A DNA stretch of 64,000 bases from positions 23,491 to 87,490 of the forward strand of contig JABMOQ010000137.1 in the NCBI GenBank assembly GCA_013204045.1. The letters run 5' to 3'. The stretch is from Rhodospirillaceae bacterium (GTDB lineage: Bacteria > Pseudomonadota > Alphaproteobacteria > Rhodospirillales > JABHCV01). Position numbers and translations under genes: made by a program. Shown piece after piece: positions 12,237-22,922 of this stretch (the stretch's first letter is position 1; the number at the start of each line of letters is the position of its first letter). The notes below the pieces were generated by a model, which was not told where the DNA came from, made no database searches, and saw nothing but the letters and a program-made list of their open reading frames with translations.

Positions 12237-13904
12237 TTATTCTAACCTAATCAGGTGGACCCCGGTAATAGGGCTTTTATCCAGCTGATCGCGAAAAAAC
12301 CGCCTGACCGCACGGCGGACCGCTTCGTTGGCGGCGGCGTCATCTGCACGCTCCTTGGCATCAAGTTCCAAAACCGCCTGCCGGGCCGCATTAAGGGCCG
12401 CTTCTTCCAGTTCGGCGTCTCCGTCATCCAGAACCCCGGTTGAAGTCAGCATCGGTTCGGCGGCCAACTTGCCACCCTTATCAAGGATTACGGTGACGAT
12501 GACTGTTCCGTTCCAAAGGGCACGCTTGCGCCCGCGGATCAATTCACCGTCCAGGGGCACCACCCGGTTGCCCTCAAGCGCCAGCCGCCCATATGGCACA
12601 AGATCGACAATGGCCGGCTCGCCGGGGGCGATCCTCATCATGGTTCCGTTTTCACCGACCAGGGTGCTGGTGACCTGACAGTCGTGGGCAAGGCGCGCAT
12701 GTTCGGCCATATGGCGCAGCTCGCCATGCACGGGGATGGCGATTTTCGGCTGTACATGCTGATACATGCGAATCAGTTCGTCGCGGGCCGGATGTCCGGA
12801 AACATGAACGAAATGATCTTTTTCGGTCATTACCTGGATACCGGCGCGAATCAGCTTGTTTTGCATGTGGCCGATGGATTTTTCGTTGCCGGGGATGGCG
12901 CGGGCCGAGAAAATCACCGTGTCGTCCGGCTCCAGCGTTATGTGAGGATGATTGCCCGATGCAATACGGGCCAGCGCCGCGCGCGGCTCGCCTTGCGATC
13001 CGGTACAGATGATCAGGGTTTTGTCGCGGGGCAGGAAACCGGCGTTTTCGGCTTCCAGAAAGGTCGGCGTATTGGTCAGGCAGCCATGATTGCGCCCGAC
13101 CTCGTTAAAACGCCACAGCGCCCGACCGGCCAGCACAACATCGCGATCATTGGCGGCGGCGGCGGCGGCAATGGTTTCCATGCGCGCCACGTTCGATGCG
13201 AAACAGGCGACGACGACTCGCTTTTGCAGGGTCCCGATCAGTTGCGTCAGGCTTTCCAGAAGATCGCCTTCCGAACCGGACGTGCCTTCCGAAAAAACGT
13301 TGGTGGAATCGCAAACGATGGCCAGCGTCCCCTCCGCGCCCAGGGCCTTTAATGCCGCTTCGTCGGAAACTTCGCCGACCACCGGGTCGGGGTCGAACTT
13401 CCAATCACCCGTATGCAGCACCATCCCGGCGGGCGTGCGGATAACGATGGCGTTGGGTTCGGGGATGGAATGGGTGAGCGTGATCAATTCCAGATCGAAG
13501 GGGCCGACCGAGAATTTGCCCTTCAGGGGGACAATGGTGACCGGCACACGGTCGTCAAGACCTGCTTCGGCCAGCTTGTGGCCAAGAATTTCAGCCGTGA
13601 ACGGCGTCGCGTACACGGGACACCTGAGGCGTTCCCAAAGATGGGCGACGGCACCCAGATGATCTTCGTGGGCGTGGGTCAGGACCAGGCCATCAAGTTG
13701 GTCGATGCGTTCCTCGATAAAAGCCGGGTCCGCCATGACAACATCGACACCCGGCACCGCGCCGTCACCGAAGGTGATGCCAAGATCGACCATCATCCAG
13801 CGCTCTTTGTCGGGCGGGCCGTAGCCATACAGGTTGAGATTCATGCCAATTTCACCGGCTCCGCCCAAGGGCAGGAAGAGCAGTTGGTCGGTATCGGCGC
13901 TCAT
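12237..13904 (-). CDS. rnj: Ribonuclease J
   Basis: Metallo-beta-lactamase/beta-CASP endo/exoribonuclease of mRNA decay and rRNA maturation; 555 residues from the ATG at 13902-13904. It has the zinc motif LTHAHEDHLGA (His77, His79, Asp81, His82), LHTGDWKFDPDP, CDSTNVFSEGTSGSE and the beta-CASP HVSGHPARDEL. An in-frame ATG five codons upstream lies inside coaX; the chosen start is 4 bases past the coaX stop. It is part of the nuo-birA-coaX-rnj-mce run. Confidence 0.95.
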   Translation of the reverse strand: MSADTDQLLFLPLGGAGEIGMNLNLYGYGPPDKERWMMVDLGITFGDGAVPGVDVVMADPAFIEERIDQLDGLVLTHAHEDHLGAVAHLWERLRCPVYATPFTAEILGHKLAEAGLDDRVPVTIVPLKGKFSVGPFDLELITLTHSIPEPNAIVIRTPAGMVLHTGDWKFDPDPVVGEVSDEAALKALGAEGTLAIVCDSTNVFSEGTSGSEGDLLESLTQLIGTLQKRVVVACFASNVARMETIAAAAAANDRDVVLAGRALWRFNEVGRNHGCLTNTPTFLEAENAGFLPRDKTLIICTGSQGEPRAALARIASGNHPHITLEPDDTVIFSARAIPGNEKSIGHMQNKLIRAGIQVMTEKDHFVHVSGHPARDELIRMYQHVQPKIAIPVHGELRHMAEHARLAHDCQVTSTLVGENGTMMRIAPGEPAIVDLVPYGRLALEGNRVVPLDGELIRGRKRALWNGTVIVTVILDKGGKLAAEPMLTSTGVLDDGDAELEEAALNAARQAVLELDAKERADDAAANEAVRRAVRRFFRDQLDKSPITGVHLIRLE

Positions 13905-13908
13905 AAAA

Positions 13909-14682
13909 TCACGACCCATTCAACAAGTGGACGGCATACAGGCCGCGCAGGGTCAGTTCTGCGTCGGCACATTCGATCATCTCGGTTGATTGTGCAAACA
14001 GCGGCGCCAGCCCGCCGGTGGCGATAACATTCATGTCGCCGCCGAACTCCTCACGGATGCGGGTGACCAGGCCTTCGATCATGCTGATATAGCCCCAGTA
14101 GATACCCGATTGCATGGCCTCGACCGTGCCCTTGCCGATGACCCGGTCGGGACGGCCGATGGCGACCCGGGGCAGTTTGGCCGCCGCTGCGTGCAACGCC
14201 TCAAGCGACAGGTTGACGCCCGGCGCGATAACGCCGCCTATGTAGTTGCCGTCCTTGTCGACCACATCGAACGTGGTAGCGGTGCCAAAATCGACAATGA
14301 TCAGCGGTCCGCCATAACGGCCATGACCAGAAATGGCGTTGACCAGGCGGTCGGCGCCAACCTCGTCCGGTTGATCGACCAGAACCTTTAAACCCAAATG
14401 AACATCAGGCTGGCCGATAATCAGCGGTTCGCTGTGGAAATAATCCCGGCACATGCTCTTCAGGTTAAACAGGGTCGCCGGCACCACGGTGGCGATGATC
14501 GAGGCATCGATGGTATTGCGGTCGATGTCATCAAGTGCCATCAACTGCATCAGCCAGACACCGTATTCATCGGATGTGCGCGCAGCGTTGGTCGATGAGC
14601 GCCATTCGCCCAGAATCTCGCCGTTTTGGTCGAAAACGGCAAAAACCGTATTGGTGTTGCCTGAATCGATGGCCAGAAGCAT
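13909..14682 (-). CDS. coaX: Type III pantothenate kinase
   Basis: First enzyme of coenzyme A biosynthesis, phosphorylating pantothenate; CoaX enzymes need a monovalent cation and resist CoA feedback. The 257 residues have the ASKHA-fold motifs: [18 protein letters not shown] (phosphate 1, Asp6), [12 protein letters not shown], and [14 protein letters not shown] (phosphate 2). It starts 11 bases after birA and ends 4 bases before RNase J, in a long co-directional block downstream of nuoN. Confidence 0.96.
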   Translation of the reverse strand: MLLAIDSGNTNTVFAVFDQNGEILGEWRSSTNAARTSDEYGVWLMQLMALDDIDRNTIDASIIATVVPATLFNLKSMCRDYFHSEPLIIGQPDVHLGLKVLVDQPDEVGADRLVNAISGHGRYGGPLIIVDFGTATTFDVVDKDGNYIGGVIAPGVNLSLEALHAAAAKLPRVAIGRPDRVIGKGTVEAMQSGIYWGYISMIEGLVTRIREEFGGDMNVIATGGLAPLFAQSTEMIECADAELTLRGLYAVHLLNGS

Positions 14683-14693
14683 AGGTGGCTCCC

Positions 14694-15455
14694 CTAACGC
14701 GGTGAGGTGAAGAATACGTCTCCGGCGGTAATACGTCGCTCGGCCCCATTGTGCAACAGGATAAGCGCCCCGTCTTCATCCATCGTCTTGAACTCGCCGG
14801 TGATGGTTTCACGGGGCAGTTGCACGGTGATTTCCTTGCCAATGCCACAGGCACGCTTGAGCCACGCCTTGCGGATCGGCTCAAACCCAAGATTTTTCCA
14901 GGTAACTAATCCGGCAAGGAAGCGCAGGCAAAAGGTTTCCAGCATCATTTCCACGGTCACTTCGGGGGCGCCTTCGGCGGTCAGGGACGTGGCCGTGAAA
15001 TCGATATTTTCTGGATGGCTGGCGATATTCAGCCCAACACCAATGACCAGCCATTTCATGCCGCCCAGCGGATAGGTCTCGGTCTCCAGCAGGAGGCCTG
15101 AAATTTTACGGCCTTCGACCAGCACATCGTTGGGCCATTTGCAGTGAACCTGACAATGGCGCGGCAATGCCGCATTGACGGCGTCGGCCATCCCAAGGGC
15201 TGAAACAAAACTTAATTGCATGGCCCGGGCCGCGTGACCTTCGGGCCTGAGCAACAGGGAACAGAAAAGGTTTCCTTCTCCCGACACCCATTCACGGCCG
15301 CGCCGCCCCTTGCCCGCCGTCTGTCGCCGGGCCCAGACAACGGTGCCGTCGGGGGCGCCGTCGGCGGCCATGCGTTTGGCTTCGGCGTTGGTGCTGTCAA
15401 TTTCATCAAAAGTGATCAACTTGAACGGGCTTGGCAACTTGACGCTGTCTGACAT
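14694..15455 (-). CDS. birA: Biotin-[acetyl-CoA-carboxylase] ligase
   Basis: Biotin protein ligase that attaches biotin to carboxylase carrier domains; 253 residues. The ATP/biotin motif appears as [19 protein letters not shown], then [19 protein letters not shown]. There is no N-terminal helix-turn-helix, so it is a monofunctional ligase, not a BirA-type repressor. The start at 15453-15455 is 4 bases past the nuoN stop, with AAGG between; an upstream ATG would add 16 residues overlapping nuoN. Confidence 0.95.
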   Translation of the reverse strand: MSDSVKLPSPFKLITFDEIDSTNAEAKRMAADGAPDGTVVWARRQTAGKGRRGREWVSGEGNLFCSLLLRPEGHAARAMQLSFVSALGMADAVNAALPRHCQVHCKWPNDVLVEGRKISGLLLETETYPLGGMKWLVIGVGLNIASHPENIDFTATSLTAEGAPEVTVEMMLETFCLRFLAGLVTWKNLGFEPIRKAWLKRACGIGKEITVQLPRETITGEFKTMDEDGALILLHNGAERRITAGDVFFTSPR

Positions 15456-15459
15456 GCCC

Positions 15460-16932
15460 TTAAAAAAGCGACGCCGCAGCCGCCGCCGCGCTATCGACGA
15501 CAACCCCGGGATAAACGAAGAACAGCAAGATGGCCAAACTGGTAGCGCCGATGACCAGGGCTATATTGCGCCCGACATCGGCATCCAGCGGATCGCCCGG
15601 CTCATCGAAGTAGGCGACCTTAATGATGCGGATATAATAGTAGGCGCCAACCACACTGGTCAGCACGCCGATGATGGCGAGCGCATAAAGGCCACCCTCG
15701 ATCGCCGCCATGAACACATAGAACTTTCCGAAGAACCCGGCCAGCGGGGGGATTCCGGCCATGGAGAACATGAACACGGCAAGCGCAGCGGCCACCAGGG
15801 GGTGGGTTTTAGACAGGCCCGCCAGGTCCGAGATATTCTCGACCATACGCCCGCCCCGACGCATCAGCAGGATGCAGGCAAATGCGCCGGTGGTCATGAA
15901 CAGGTATATGGCCATGTAGATGAGGATGCCACGGACCCCCGCTTCGGTGCCGACGGCCAGACCGATCAGGGCATACCCGACATTGCCGATCGAGCTATAG
16001 GCCATCAGTCGCTTGATGTTTGTCTGGTTGATGGCGGCGAAGGCACCCAGAAGCATCGAGGCGACGGAAATCAAAACAACAATCTGCTGCCAGTGCCCTA
16101 CCAGATCCCCAAACGGGCCAACCATGACGCGGATAAACAACGCGATGGCCGCAAGCTTGGGCCCAACAGCGAAAAATGCCGTAACCGGAGTTGGCGCGCC
16201 TTCGTAAACATCAGGCGTCCACATATGGAAAGGCACTGCAGACACCTTGAACGAAAGCCCAGCCAGGATAAAGACGATACCAACGATAAGCCCCAACGAG
16301 CTGCCGGTTTCGGGAGAGTGTTCAAACAACTGTGCCAGCAGGACGAAATCTGTGGTTCCGGCATATCCGTATACAAGCGACGCGCCGTAAAGCAACATGC
16401 CCGAGGCGACAGCGCCAAGGACAAAATATTTCAAACCGGCTTCGGTCGAGCGCATGTCGTCACGGTGGAATGATGCAAGCACGTAAAGCGCCAGGCTCTG
16501 CATTTCAAGCCCGATATATAGCGACAGCAGGTTATTGGCCGACACCATCATCAGCATGCCAAGAGTGGCAAATATCAACAGCACGGTAAATTCGAACTTG
16601 GCGATCTTGTGCTGTTCCAGAAAATCCTGGGCGATGATCAGCGCCATGGCCGAAGCTATCAGCACCAGCACCTTGAAATAAACGGCAAACGGATCGCTGA
16701 TAAACATGCCAGAGAATGTACTGAGGGAAGGTCCGGAAACCGTGAACACCAGAAGTCCGGTCAGCACAAATGCAACAACACCGAGATGTGAGATCATGCG
16801 TGCGTTACGCACTTCGCCATCGTTGTCGGTTTTTTTCTGGAATACGCCCACCATCAATAGCGCCATGCCGATAATGGCCAAAAAAATTTCAGGTAAAGCC
16901 GGGGCAAGATTTGGAACGGATGACATATTCAT
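15460..16932 (-). CDS. nuoN: NADH-quinone oxidoreductase subunit N
   Basis: Antiporter-like proton-pumping subunit of respiratory complex I, in the inner membrane; 490 residues, about 14 helices. The family features are the Lys in FKVSAVPFHMWTPDVYEGAPT, the central NQTNIKRLMAYSSIGNVGYA and MAGIPPLAGFFGKFYVF. It is the last nuo gene, 7 bases after nuoM, and reads on into birA. Confidence 0.97.
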   Translation of the reverse strand: MNMSSVPNLAPALPEIFLAIIGMALLMVGVFQKKTDNDGEVRNARMISHLGVVAFVLTGLLVFTVSGPSLSTFSGMFISDPFAVYFKVLVLIASAMALIIAQDFLEQHKIAKFEFTVLLIFATLGMLMMVSANNLLSLYIGLEMQSLALYVLASFHRDDMRSTEAGLKYFVLGAVASGMLLYGASLVYGYAGTTDFVLLAQLFEHSPETGSSLGLIVGIVFILAGLSFKVSAVPFHMWTPDVYEGAPTPVTAFFAVGPKLAAIALFIRVMVGPFGDLVGHWQQIVVLISVASMLLGAFAAINQTNIKRLMAYSSIGNVGYALIGLAVGTEAGVRGILIYMAIYLFMTTGAFACILLMRRGGRMVENISDLAGLSKTHPLVAAALAVFMFSMAGIPPLAGFFGKFYVFMAAIEGGLYALAIIGVLTSVVGAYYYIRIIKVAYFDEPGDPLDADVGRNIALVIGATSLAILLFFVYPGVVVDSAAAAAASLF

Positions 16933-16939
16933 GTTCCCC

Positions 16940-18451
16940 CTATTGTCCTGCAGCCAGAATCAAGTGTGCTGCGCGTGCGCTATCGACCTGATCAAGAAGG
17001 TTGGCGACCGAAACATGCATAACGTCAAGGAACGAGCTCGGGTAAATACCCATCCACAACACAAGCACGGCCAAGGGCGCAAAAATCAACACTTCACGTT
17101 TGTTCAGGTCGGTTATTTTCAACAGGTGTTCTTTTTTCAGTTCACCAAAGATGACCCGGCGATAAAGATACAGCATATAGACGGCACCCAGGATAACCCC
17201 CGTCGCTGCCAATGCAGCCACCCAGCTATTGGCCTTGAAGGCCCCAACCAGGACCAGGAACTCGCCGACGAAACCACCGGTTCCGGGCAGGCCCACAGAA
17301 GCCAGCATGAACAGCATGAACATCATGGCATAGGCCGGCATTCGGTGAACGAGGCCGCCATACATGGCAATCTCGCGCGAGTGGATACGGTCATACACAA
17401 CACCAACAATTAAAAACAGGGCGGCTGAAACGACGCCATGGCTGAGCATCTGATAGATCGCCCCCTCTATTCCTTGAGTGGTTAGTGTAAAGGTGCCGAT
17501 GGTGACGAACCCCATATGGGCCACCGATGAATAGGCGATCAGCTTTTTCATGTCTTCCTGGGCCAGCGCCACCAGCGACGTGTAGATGATGGCGATAATG
17601 CTCAAGGTGTAGATCAGGGGTGTGAAATCCACCGATGCCAACGGGAACATGGGCAATGAGAAACGCAGGAACCCGTAGCCACCGAATTTCAGCAGCACCC
17701 CGGCCAGAATCACCGAACCCGCCGTCGGTGCCTCCACATGGGCATCCGGCAGCCAGGTATGAACCGGCCACATGGGCACCTTGACCGCGAACGAGGCGAA
17801 GAATGCCAGCCATAACCAAGACTGCAAGCCAGCCGGGAAGGTATGATTCATCAGCGATGGAATATCGGTGGTGCCAGCATCGTTATACATGGCCAGTAAC
17901 GCCAGCAGCATCAATACCGAACCGAGCAGCGTATAGAGGAACAGCTTGAAAGCAGCATAGACGCGCCTTGCCCCGCCCCAGACGCCGATGATCAGGAACA
18001 TCGGAATTAGCACCGCCTCAAAGAAAATATAGAAGACGACCAGATCAAGAGCCGCGAACATACCAATCATCATGGTTTCAAGAACCAGGAATGCGATCAT
18101 ATATTCCTTGACCCGGTCCTTGATCGATTCCCAGCTTGCCAATACGCAAATCGGAGTCAACAGGGTCGTCAATAGAACAAACAGCATGGAAATGCCGTCG
18201 ACGCCGATGTGATAGGCGATATTGAATGCCGGCATCCACTCGATATGTTCCTCGAACTGGAATTCCGCTGTGGTTGTATCAAAGTTGATCCATAGCAGCA
18301 GCGACATTATGAACACCGCCGTCGACGTCCACAACGCCACCTGCCGGGCATTGCGGTCGGCAATTTCCTTTTTGCCGCGGATCGCCAAAATAAATCCGGC
18401 ACCGATCAGGGGAATGAAGGTCAACAGCGAAAGAATCGGGAAATTGGTCAT
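16940..18451 (-). CDS. nuoM: NADH-quinone oxidoreductase subunit M
   Basis: Antiporter-like membrane subunit of complex I; 503 residues. It has the conserved TM5 Glu in [15 protein letters not shown], the Lys in [20 protein letters not shown], and the second half-channel motif [30 protein letters not shown] Shine-Dalgarno overlaps the nuoL stop 3 bases upstream, so translation is probably coupled. Confidence 0.97.
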   Translation of the reverse strand: MTNFPILSLLTFIPLIGAGFILAIRGKKEIADRNARQVALWTSTAVFIMSLLLWINFDTTTAEFQFEEHIEWMPAFNIAYHIGVDGISMLFVLLTTLLTPICVLASWESIKDRVKEYMIAFLVLETMMIGMFAALDLVVFYIFFEAVLIPMFLIIGVWGGARRVYAAFKLFLYTLLGSVLMLLALLAMYNDAGTTDIPSLMNHTFPAGLQSWLWLAFFASFAVKVPMWPVHTWLPDAHVEAPTAGSVILAGVLLKFGGYGFLRFSLPMFPLASVDFTPLIYTLSIIAIIYTSLVALAQEDMKKLIAYSSVAHMGFVTIGTFTLTTQGIEGAIYQMLSHGVVSAALFLIVGVVYDRIHSREIAMYGGLVHRMPAYAMMFMLFMLASVGLPGTGGFVGEFLVLVGAFKANSWVAALAATGVILGAVYMLYLYRRVIFGELKKEHLLKITDLNKREVLIFAPLAVLVLWMGIYPSSFLDVMHVSVANLLDQVDSARAAHLILAAGQ

Positions 18452-18454
18452 CGC

Positions 18455-20416
18455 TCACCCGCCTCCGAACAGCATGTAGGAGGAGATCAGGATGATGACG
18501 CCGCCGAGCATGGCGAAAGCATAGTGGTACAAATAGCCCGTTTGCATGCCGGCAACGCGGCGCGCGATATTGATCGTCGCCGCAGCGATACCGTCGGGGC
18601 CGACGCCGTCGATGATGGCGCCATCGCCGGTTTTCCATAAGTTACGTCCGATATAGAACGCCGGTTTGACAAACAGCCAATCGTACAATTCGTCGAAGTA
18701 CCACTTGTTGTAGACGAACTGATAGACAGGACGGATCTGCCCGGCCAGCCAGCCCGGCAATTGGGGTTTCCACATATAAAATACATAGGCCATACCGATC
18801 CCGGCGAGGCCGACGGCGAGTGGCAGATACTTGACCCAGAACGGCGCACCATGCGCCGCTTCGAGCGCATTATGTATAGGCAAGACCAGTATGGAATCAC
18901 CCCAGAACGCTTCTGCATTGCCGCCGACAAAGTTTTCATAGCCCATATAACCGGCAAACATGGCTCCCGCCGCCAGCACCATCAGTGGCACCAGCATTAT
19001 TTTCGGGCTTTCGTGGATATGGGCCATCACCCGTTCGTCGGCCCTGGGGGTGCCGTGGAATGTCATGATCAGCAGCCGCCAGGAATAGAACGCGGTCAGG
19101 AAGGCCGCCGCGATGCCCATCCAGAAGGCATAGCCACCAGCAATTGAATGGGCGCCCCAGGCGGCCTCGAGCACGATATCCTTGGAATAGAAGCCGGCGA
19201 AGGGCCATATCCCGGCCAGCGCTAGCGAGCCGATCAACATCAAGGCATAGGTTACCGGGATCAAGCGCCAAATGCCGCCCATCTTGCGCATATCCTGTTC
19301 ATCGGACATGGCGTGGATAACCGAACCGGCCCCCAGGAACAATAACGCCTTAAAGAAACCGTGGGTCATCAAGTGAAAAATGCCCGCCGAATACGCCGAC
19401 ACGCCGAGCGCGAAGAACATGTAGCCCAGTTGCGAGCACGTTGAATAGGCGATCACCCGCTTGATATCGTTCTGGGTGCAGCCGATGGTCGCCGCAAAAA
19501 TTGCGGTCGATCCGCCGACAATGGTCACAACCATCAGTGCCGTTTCCGAATATTCGAACAGCGGCGACAGGCGGGCCACCATGAACACGCCTGCGGTAAC
19601 CATGGTCGCCGCATGGATCAACGCCGACACCGGGGTCGGGCCTTCCATGGCATCGGGCAACCAGGTGTGCAGCCCCAATTGGGCCGATTTGCCCATGGCG
19701 CCGACGAACAATAGCAGGCAGGCCACGGTCATGGCATGGAATTCGCCACCGAAGACCTTGATCGTTGTCTCGGCGTGTAAGGGGGCGGCGTTAAAGATGG
19801 TTTCAAAGCTGATCGAATCGAACATCACATAGACGGTGAAAATGCCGAGCACAAAACCGAAATCGCCGACCCGGTTGACGACGAAGGCCTTGATCGCGGC
19901 TGCATTTGCCGATGGCTTCTTATACCAGAACCCGATCAACAGATAGGACGCCAGGCCGACGCCTTCCCAGCCGAAGAACATCTGCACCAGATTATCGGCC
20001 GTCACCAGCATCAGCATGAAAAAGGTAAACAGGCTGAGATAGGCCATAAAGCGCGGCACGCACGGATCGTTATGCATATAACCGGCGGAGTAAACATGAA
20101 CCATCGCCGATACAACGGTCACCACGATCATCATCACTGCGGTCAGTGAATCGACACGGAGCGCCCACGAGATATCAAGGGTGCCGGAATCGATCCAGGT
20201 AAACAGCTCAACGGTTCTCGCGTTGCCGTTCAGCGCAACATCATTGAAAATCAGCACGGCCAATACCGCCGAGACCAGTAGCGGCCCCGAGGTTAACCAG
20301 TGGGCTATCTTGTCGATGCGCGCTTTTTTAGCCTTGTCGTTGTTGCAATCAACAAACGTCAGCATGCCGACGATGATTGCCCCCAGAAGCGGCAGGAAAA
20401 CGAGTGCGGGTATCAT
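18455..20416 (-). CDS. nuoL: NADH-quinone oxidoreductase subunit L
   Basis: Distal proton-pumping subunit of complex I; 653 residues. The N-terminal antiporter core has VQMFFGWEGVGLASYLLIGFW, MGKSAQLGLHTWLPDAMEGPTP and TQNDIKRVIAYSTCSQLGYMF. The long C-terminal part includes the lateral amphipathic helix that clamps subunits M and N. It begins 7 bases after nuoK. Confidence 0.97.
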   Translation of the reverse strand: MIPALVFLPLLGAIIVGMLTFVDCNNDKAKKARIDKIAHWLTSGPLLVSAVLAVLIFNDVALNGNARTVELFTWIDSGTLDISWALRVDSLTAVMMIVVTVVSAMVHVYSAGYMHNDPCVPRFMAYLSLFTFFMLMLVTADNLVQMFFGWEGVGLASYLLIGFWYKKPSANAAAIKAFVVNRVGDFGFVLGIFTVYVMFDSISFETIFNAAPLHAETTIKVFGGEFHAMTVACLLLFVGAMGKSAQLGLHTWLPDAMEGPTPVSALIHAATMVTAGVFMVARLSPLFEYSETALMVVTIVGGSTAIFAATIGCTQNDIKRVIAYSTCSQLGYMFFALGVSAYSAGIFHLMTHGFFKALLFLGAGSVIHAMSDEQDMRKMGGIWRLIPVTYALMLIGSLALAGIWPFAGFYSKDIVLEAAWGAHSIAGGYAFWMGIAAAFLTAFYSWRLLIMTFHGTPRADERVMAHIHESPKIMLVPLMVLAAGAMFAGYMGYENFVGGNAEAFWGDSILVLPIHNALEAAHGAPFWVKYLPLAVGLAGIGMAYVFYMWKPQLPGWLAGQIRPVYQFVYNKWYFDELYDWLFVKPAFYIGRNLWKTGDGAIIDGVGPDGIAAATINIARRVAGMQTGYLYHYAFAMLGGVIILISSYMLFGGG

Positions 20417-20423
20417 ATCCGTC

Positions 20424-20735
20424 CTAGCCCTTCATCATGTTGACGTCTTCGACAGCGATTGAGCCGCGATTACGGAAAAATACGACCAGAATGGCGAGCC
20501 CGATTGCGGCCTCGGCGGCGGCAACGGTCAACACGAAGATGGCGAACACCTGCCCGACCAGATCACCCAGGTGCGCCGAGAACGCAACCAGATTGATATT
20601 GACCGCCAGCAGCATCAATTCGACCGACATCAGGATGACGATGATGTTTTTGCGGTTCAGGAAAATCCCGAAAATGCCAAGCGTGAACAGGATGGCGGCG
20701 ACCGTCAGGTAATGGGAAAGGCCAATTTCTAACAT
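20424..20735 (-). CDS. nuoK: NADH-quinone oxidoreductase subunit K
   Basis: Small three-helix membrane subunit of complex I; 103 residues, normal length. The essential glutamates of the channel are in [15 protein letters not shown] and [17 protein letters not shown]. Its ATG overlaps the nuoJ TGA by one base (TGATG). Confidence 0.97.
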   Translation of the reverse strand: MLEIGLSHYLTVAAILFTLGIFGIFLNRKNIIVILMSVELMLLAVNINLVAFSAHLGDLVGQVFAIFVLTVAAAEAAIGLAILVVFFRNRGSIAVEDVNMMKG

Positions 20736-21343
20736 CAGATACCCTTCCCCGGCTCTACTTTGACCAATTCTATCGTATCGGCGGGTCGACGCTTGACCTG
20801 GTCGGAAATGCGCTGCTTGCGAACTCCTGAGCGGGTGCGATGGGTCAACACAATGGCGCCGATCATGGCAATCAGAAGGATAATCCCGGCGGCCTGGAAC
20901 AAGTAAATGTAATCGGTATAGATGACCATGCCGAGGGCCTGCGTATTCGTAACGCCTTCCGGGATTGGCACAAGGCCGACGATTGTGGCTTCAGGGGCAA
21001 AATGCCAGCCGCCAACGATCATCAACAGTTCGGTAAGCAAAATCAGGCCGACCATGGCACCCAAAGGTAAATAATTTAAAAAACCCTGTCGCAGCTCGAC
21101 GAAGTTGATGTCCAGCATCATGACCACGAACATAAACAACACCGCAACCGCGCCGACATAAACAACGACAAGAATCATGGCCAGGAATTCAGCCCCCAGC
21201 AGCACGAATAACCCGGCCCCGTTAAAGAAGGTCAGGATCAGGAAGAGAACCGAATGAACAGGATTCCTGGACGATATCACCATCACGGCGGACGCGATGG
21301 CGATAGCAGCGAACATATAGAATGCCAATCCCTGTATGATCAT
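20735..21343 (-). CDS. nuoJ: NADH-quinone oxidoreductase subunit J
   Basis: Five-helix membrane subunit of complex I; 202 residues. The third helix carries the conserved [20 protein letters not shown] with the pi-bulge region that moves during turnover. It follows nuoI after 66 bases, the largest gap inside the operon; I see no clear hairpin in that gap. Confidence 0.96.
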   Translation of the reverse strand: MIIQGLAFYMFAAIAIASAVMVISSRNPVHSVLFLILTFFNGAGLFVLLGAEFLAMILVVVYVGAVAVLFMFVVMMLDINFVELRQGFLNYLPLGAMVGLILLTELLMIVGGWHFAPEATIVGLVPIPEGVTNTQALGMVIYTDYIYLFQAAGIILLIAMIGAIVLTHRTRSGVRKQRISDQVKRRPADTIELVKVEPGKGI

Positions 21344-21409
21344 GCCCCCGGTGTCCTCTGCAATCCAATATCGATAAATAACGTCATTAAAATTATCCTG
21401 TCCCCTGCT

Positions 21410-21898
21410 TCAACGGTATTCGGCGTCATCGACCAGCCGTTTTGCAATTTCGACTTCCCAGCGTTCGCCGTTGGCCAGCAGTTTGCCCTTGTCGTACAAC
21501 AGTTCCTCGCGGCTTTCCGTCGCATACTCAAAATTCGGCCCCTCGACAATGGCATCGACCGGGCAGGCTTCCTCGCAATAACCACAATAGATGCATTTGG
21601 TCATATCGATGTCGTAGCGGGTCGTGCGCCGGGACCCATCATCACGTGGCTCGGCCTCGATGGTGATCGCCTGGGCCGGGCAAATTGCCTCGCACAGTTT
21701 GCAGGCAATGCAACGTTCCTCGCCATTGGCATAGCGGCGTAAAGCGTGCTCGCCCCTGAACCGTGGACTCAATGGGCCTTTTTCGTACGGATAGTTAATT
21801 GTCAACTTGCGCCGGAACATATAACGGAGCGTCAGCGCCATGCCGATGACCAGCTCTTCAAGCAGCCAGGTTTTTATGTGATGTCTGATAAAGCTCAT
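21410..21898 (-). CDS. nuoI: NADH-quinone oxidoreductase subunit I
   Basis: Ferredoxin-like subunit carrying clusters N6a and N6b of complex I; 162 residues. Both 4Fe-4S motifs are present, [12 protein letters not shown] and [12 protein letters not shown]. The start [16 protein letters not shown] is 7 bases after nuoH; a start six codons earlier would overlap nuoH and is less like the family. Confidence 0.97.
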   Translation of the reverse strand: MSFIRHHIKTWLLEELVIGMALTLRYMFRRKLTINYPYEKGPLSPRFRGEHALRRYANGEERCIACKLCEAICPAQAITIEAEPRDDGSRRTTRYDIDMTKCIYCGYCEEACPVDAIVEGPNFEYATESREELLYDKGKLLANGERWEVEIAKRLVDDAEYR

Positions 21899-21905
21899 GG
21901 CATCC

Positions 21906-22922
21906 CTACCCCGCACCAGGTGTCAGGTCAAAGGCGACAAGCACGCCGGCGACAATGACGACGGCGGCCAGTGAAATCGGCAGGAACACCTTCCAGCCAA
22001 GGCGCATCAACTGGTCATAACGATACCGCGGGAAGGTGGCGCGCACCCACAGGAAGAAGAACAGCACGAAGGCGATTTTAGCCGCCAGCCACAACGGTCC
22101 CGGCAGCCAGTTGAACGGCGCAATATCCATTGGAGGCAGCCAGCCACCAAGGAACAGGATTGCTGTCATCGTCGCCATCAGGATCATGTTGGCGTATTCG
22201 CCCAGGAAAAACAGGGCAAAGGTCATGGCAGAATATTCAACATTGTACCCGGCCACCAATTCGGCTTCGGCTTCCGGCAGATCGAACGGATGGCGGTTGG
22301 TTTCGGCCAAGGTCGAGATAAAGAAAATCACCGCCATGGGGAACAGCGGAATAACGAACCACATATCTTTCTGAGCCAAGACAATATCTGTCAAGTTCAG
22401 TGATCCGACACAGAGCAACACCGTGACAATGACGAATCCCATTGAAATTTCATAAGACACCATCTGCGCCGCCGAACGCAGCGCGCCAAGAAAGGCGTAT
22501 TTAGAATTGGAAGCCCATCCGGCCATCAGGATGCCGTAAACGCCGAGCGAAGAAATGGCAAAAAGATACAGGATGCCGACATTGATATCGGCCAACACCA
22601 TGCCATCGTCGAACGGGATCACCGCCCAAGCCATAAGGGCCAGGCTGAAAGTCACCATGGGGGCCAACAGGAAGACAACCGGATTGGCACCAGAAGGGAC
22701 AATGGTTTCTTTAAGGAACAGCTTCAGGCCGTCTGCTATTGGTTGCAACAGGCCGAACGGGCCGACCACGTTCGGGCCGCGGCGAAGTTGCATGGCACCG
22801 ATAACCTTCCTTTCCACATAGGTCAGGTAGGCGACGCTGAGCAGTACCGGCACGACAATTGCGACGACCTTGATTACGATCCACAGCGTCGGCCAGACAT
22901 ATGAGTCCCAAAGCTCAACCAT
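21906..22922 (-). CDS. nuoH: NADH-quinone oxidoreductase subunit H
   Basis: Membrane subunit that forms the quinone entry site with NuoB and NuoD; 338 residues. It shows [39 protein letters not shown], and [19 protein letters not shown]. The ATG (22920-22922) overlaps the nuoG stop by 8 bases (ATGGTTGA); an alternative ATG ten codons upstream lies within nuoG. Confidence 0.97.
   Translation of the reverse strand: MVELWDSYVWPTLWIVIKVVAIVVPVLLSVAYLTYVERKVIGAMQLRRGPNVVGPFGLLQPIADGLKLFLKETIVPSGANPVVFLLAPMVTFSLALMAWAVIPFDDGMVLADINVGILYLFAISSLGVYGILMAGWASNSKYAFLGALRSAAQMVSYEISMGFVIVTVLLCVGSLNLTDIVLAQKDMWFVIPLFPMAVIFFISTLAETNRHPFDLPEAEAELVAGYNVEYSAMTFALFFLGEYANMILMATMTAILFLGGWLPPMDIAPFNWLPGPLWLAAKIAFVLFFFLWVRATFPRYRYDQLMRLGWKVFLPISLAAVVIVAGVLVAFDLTPGAG

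Noticed and set aside
15310..16473. 387-codon plus-strand frame opposite birA and nuoN
   Set aside because: Antisense shadow of conserved genes; composition (His/Asp/Gln-rich) is typical of a reverse-complement artefact.
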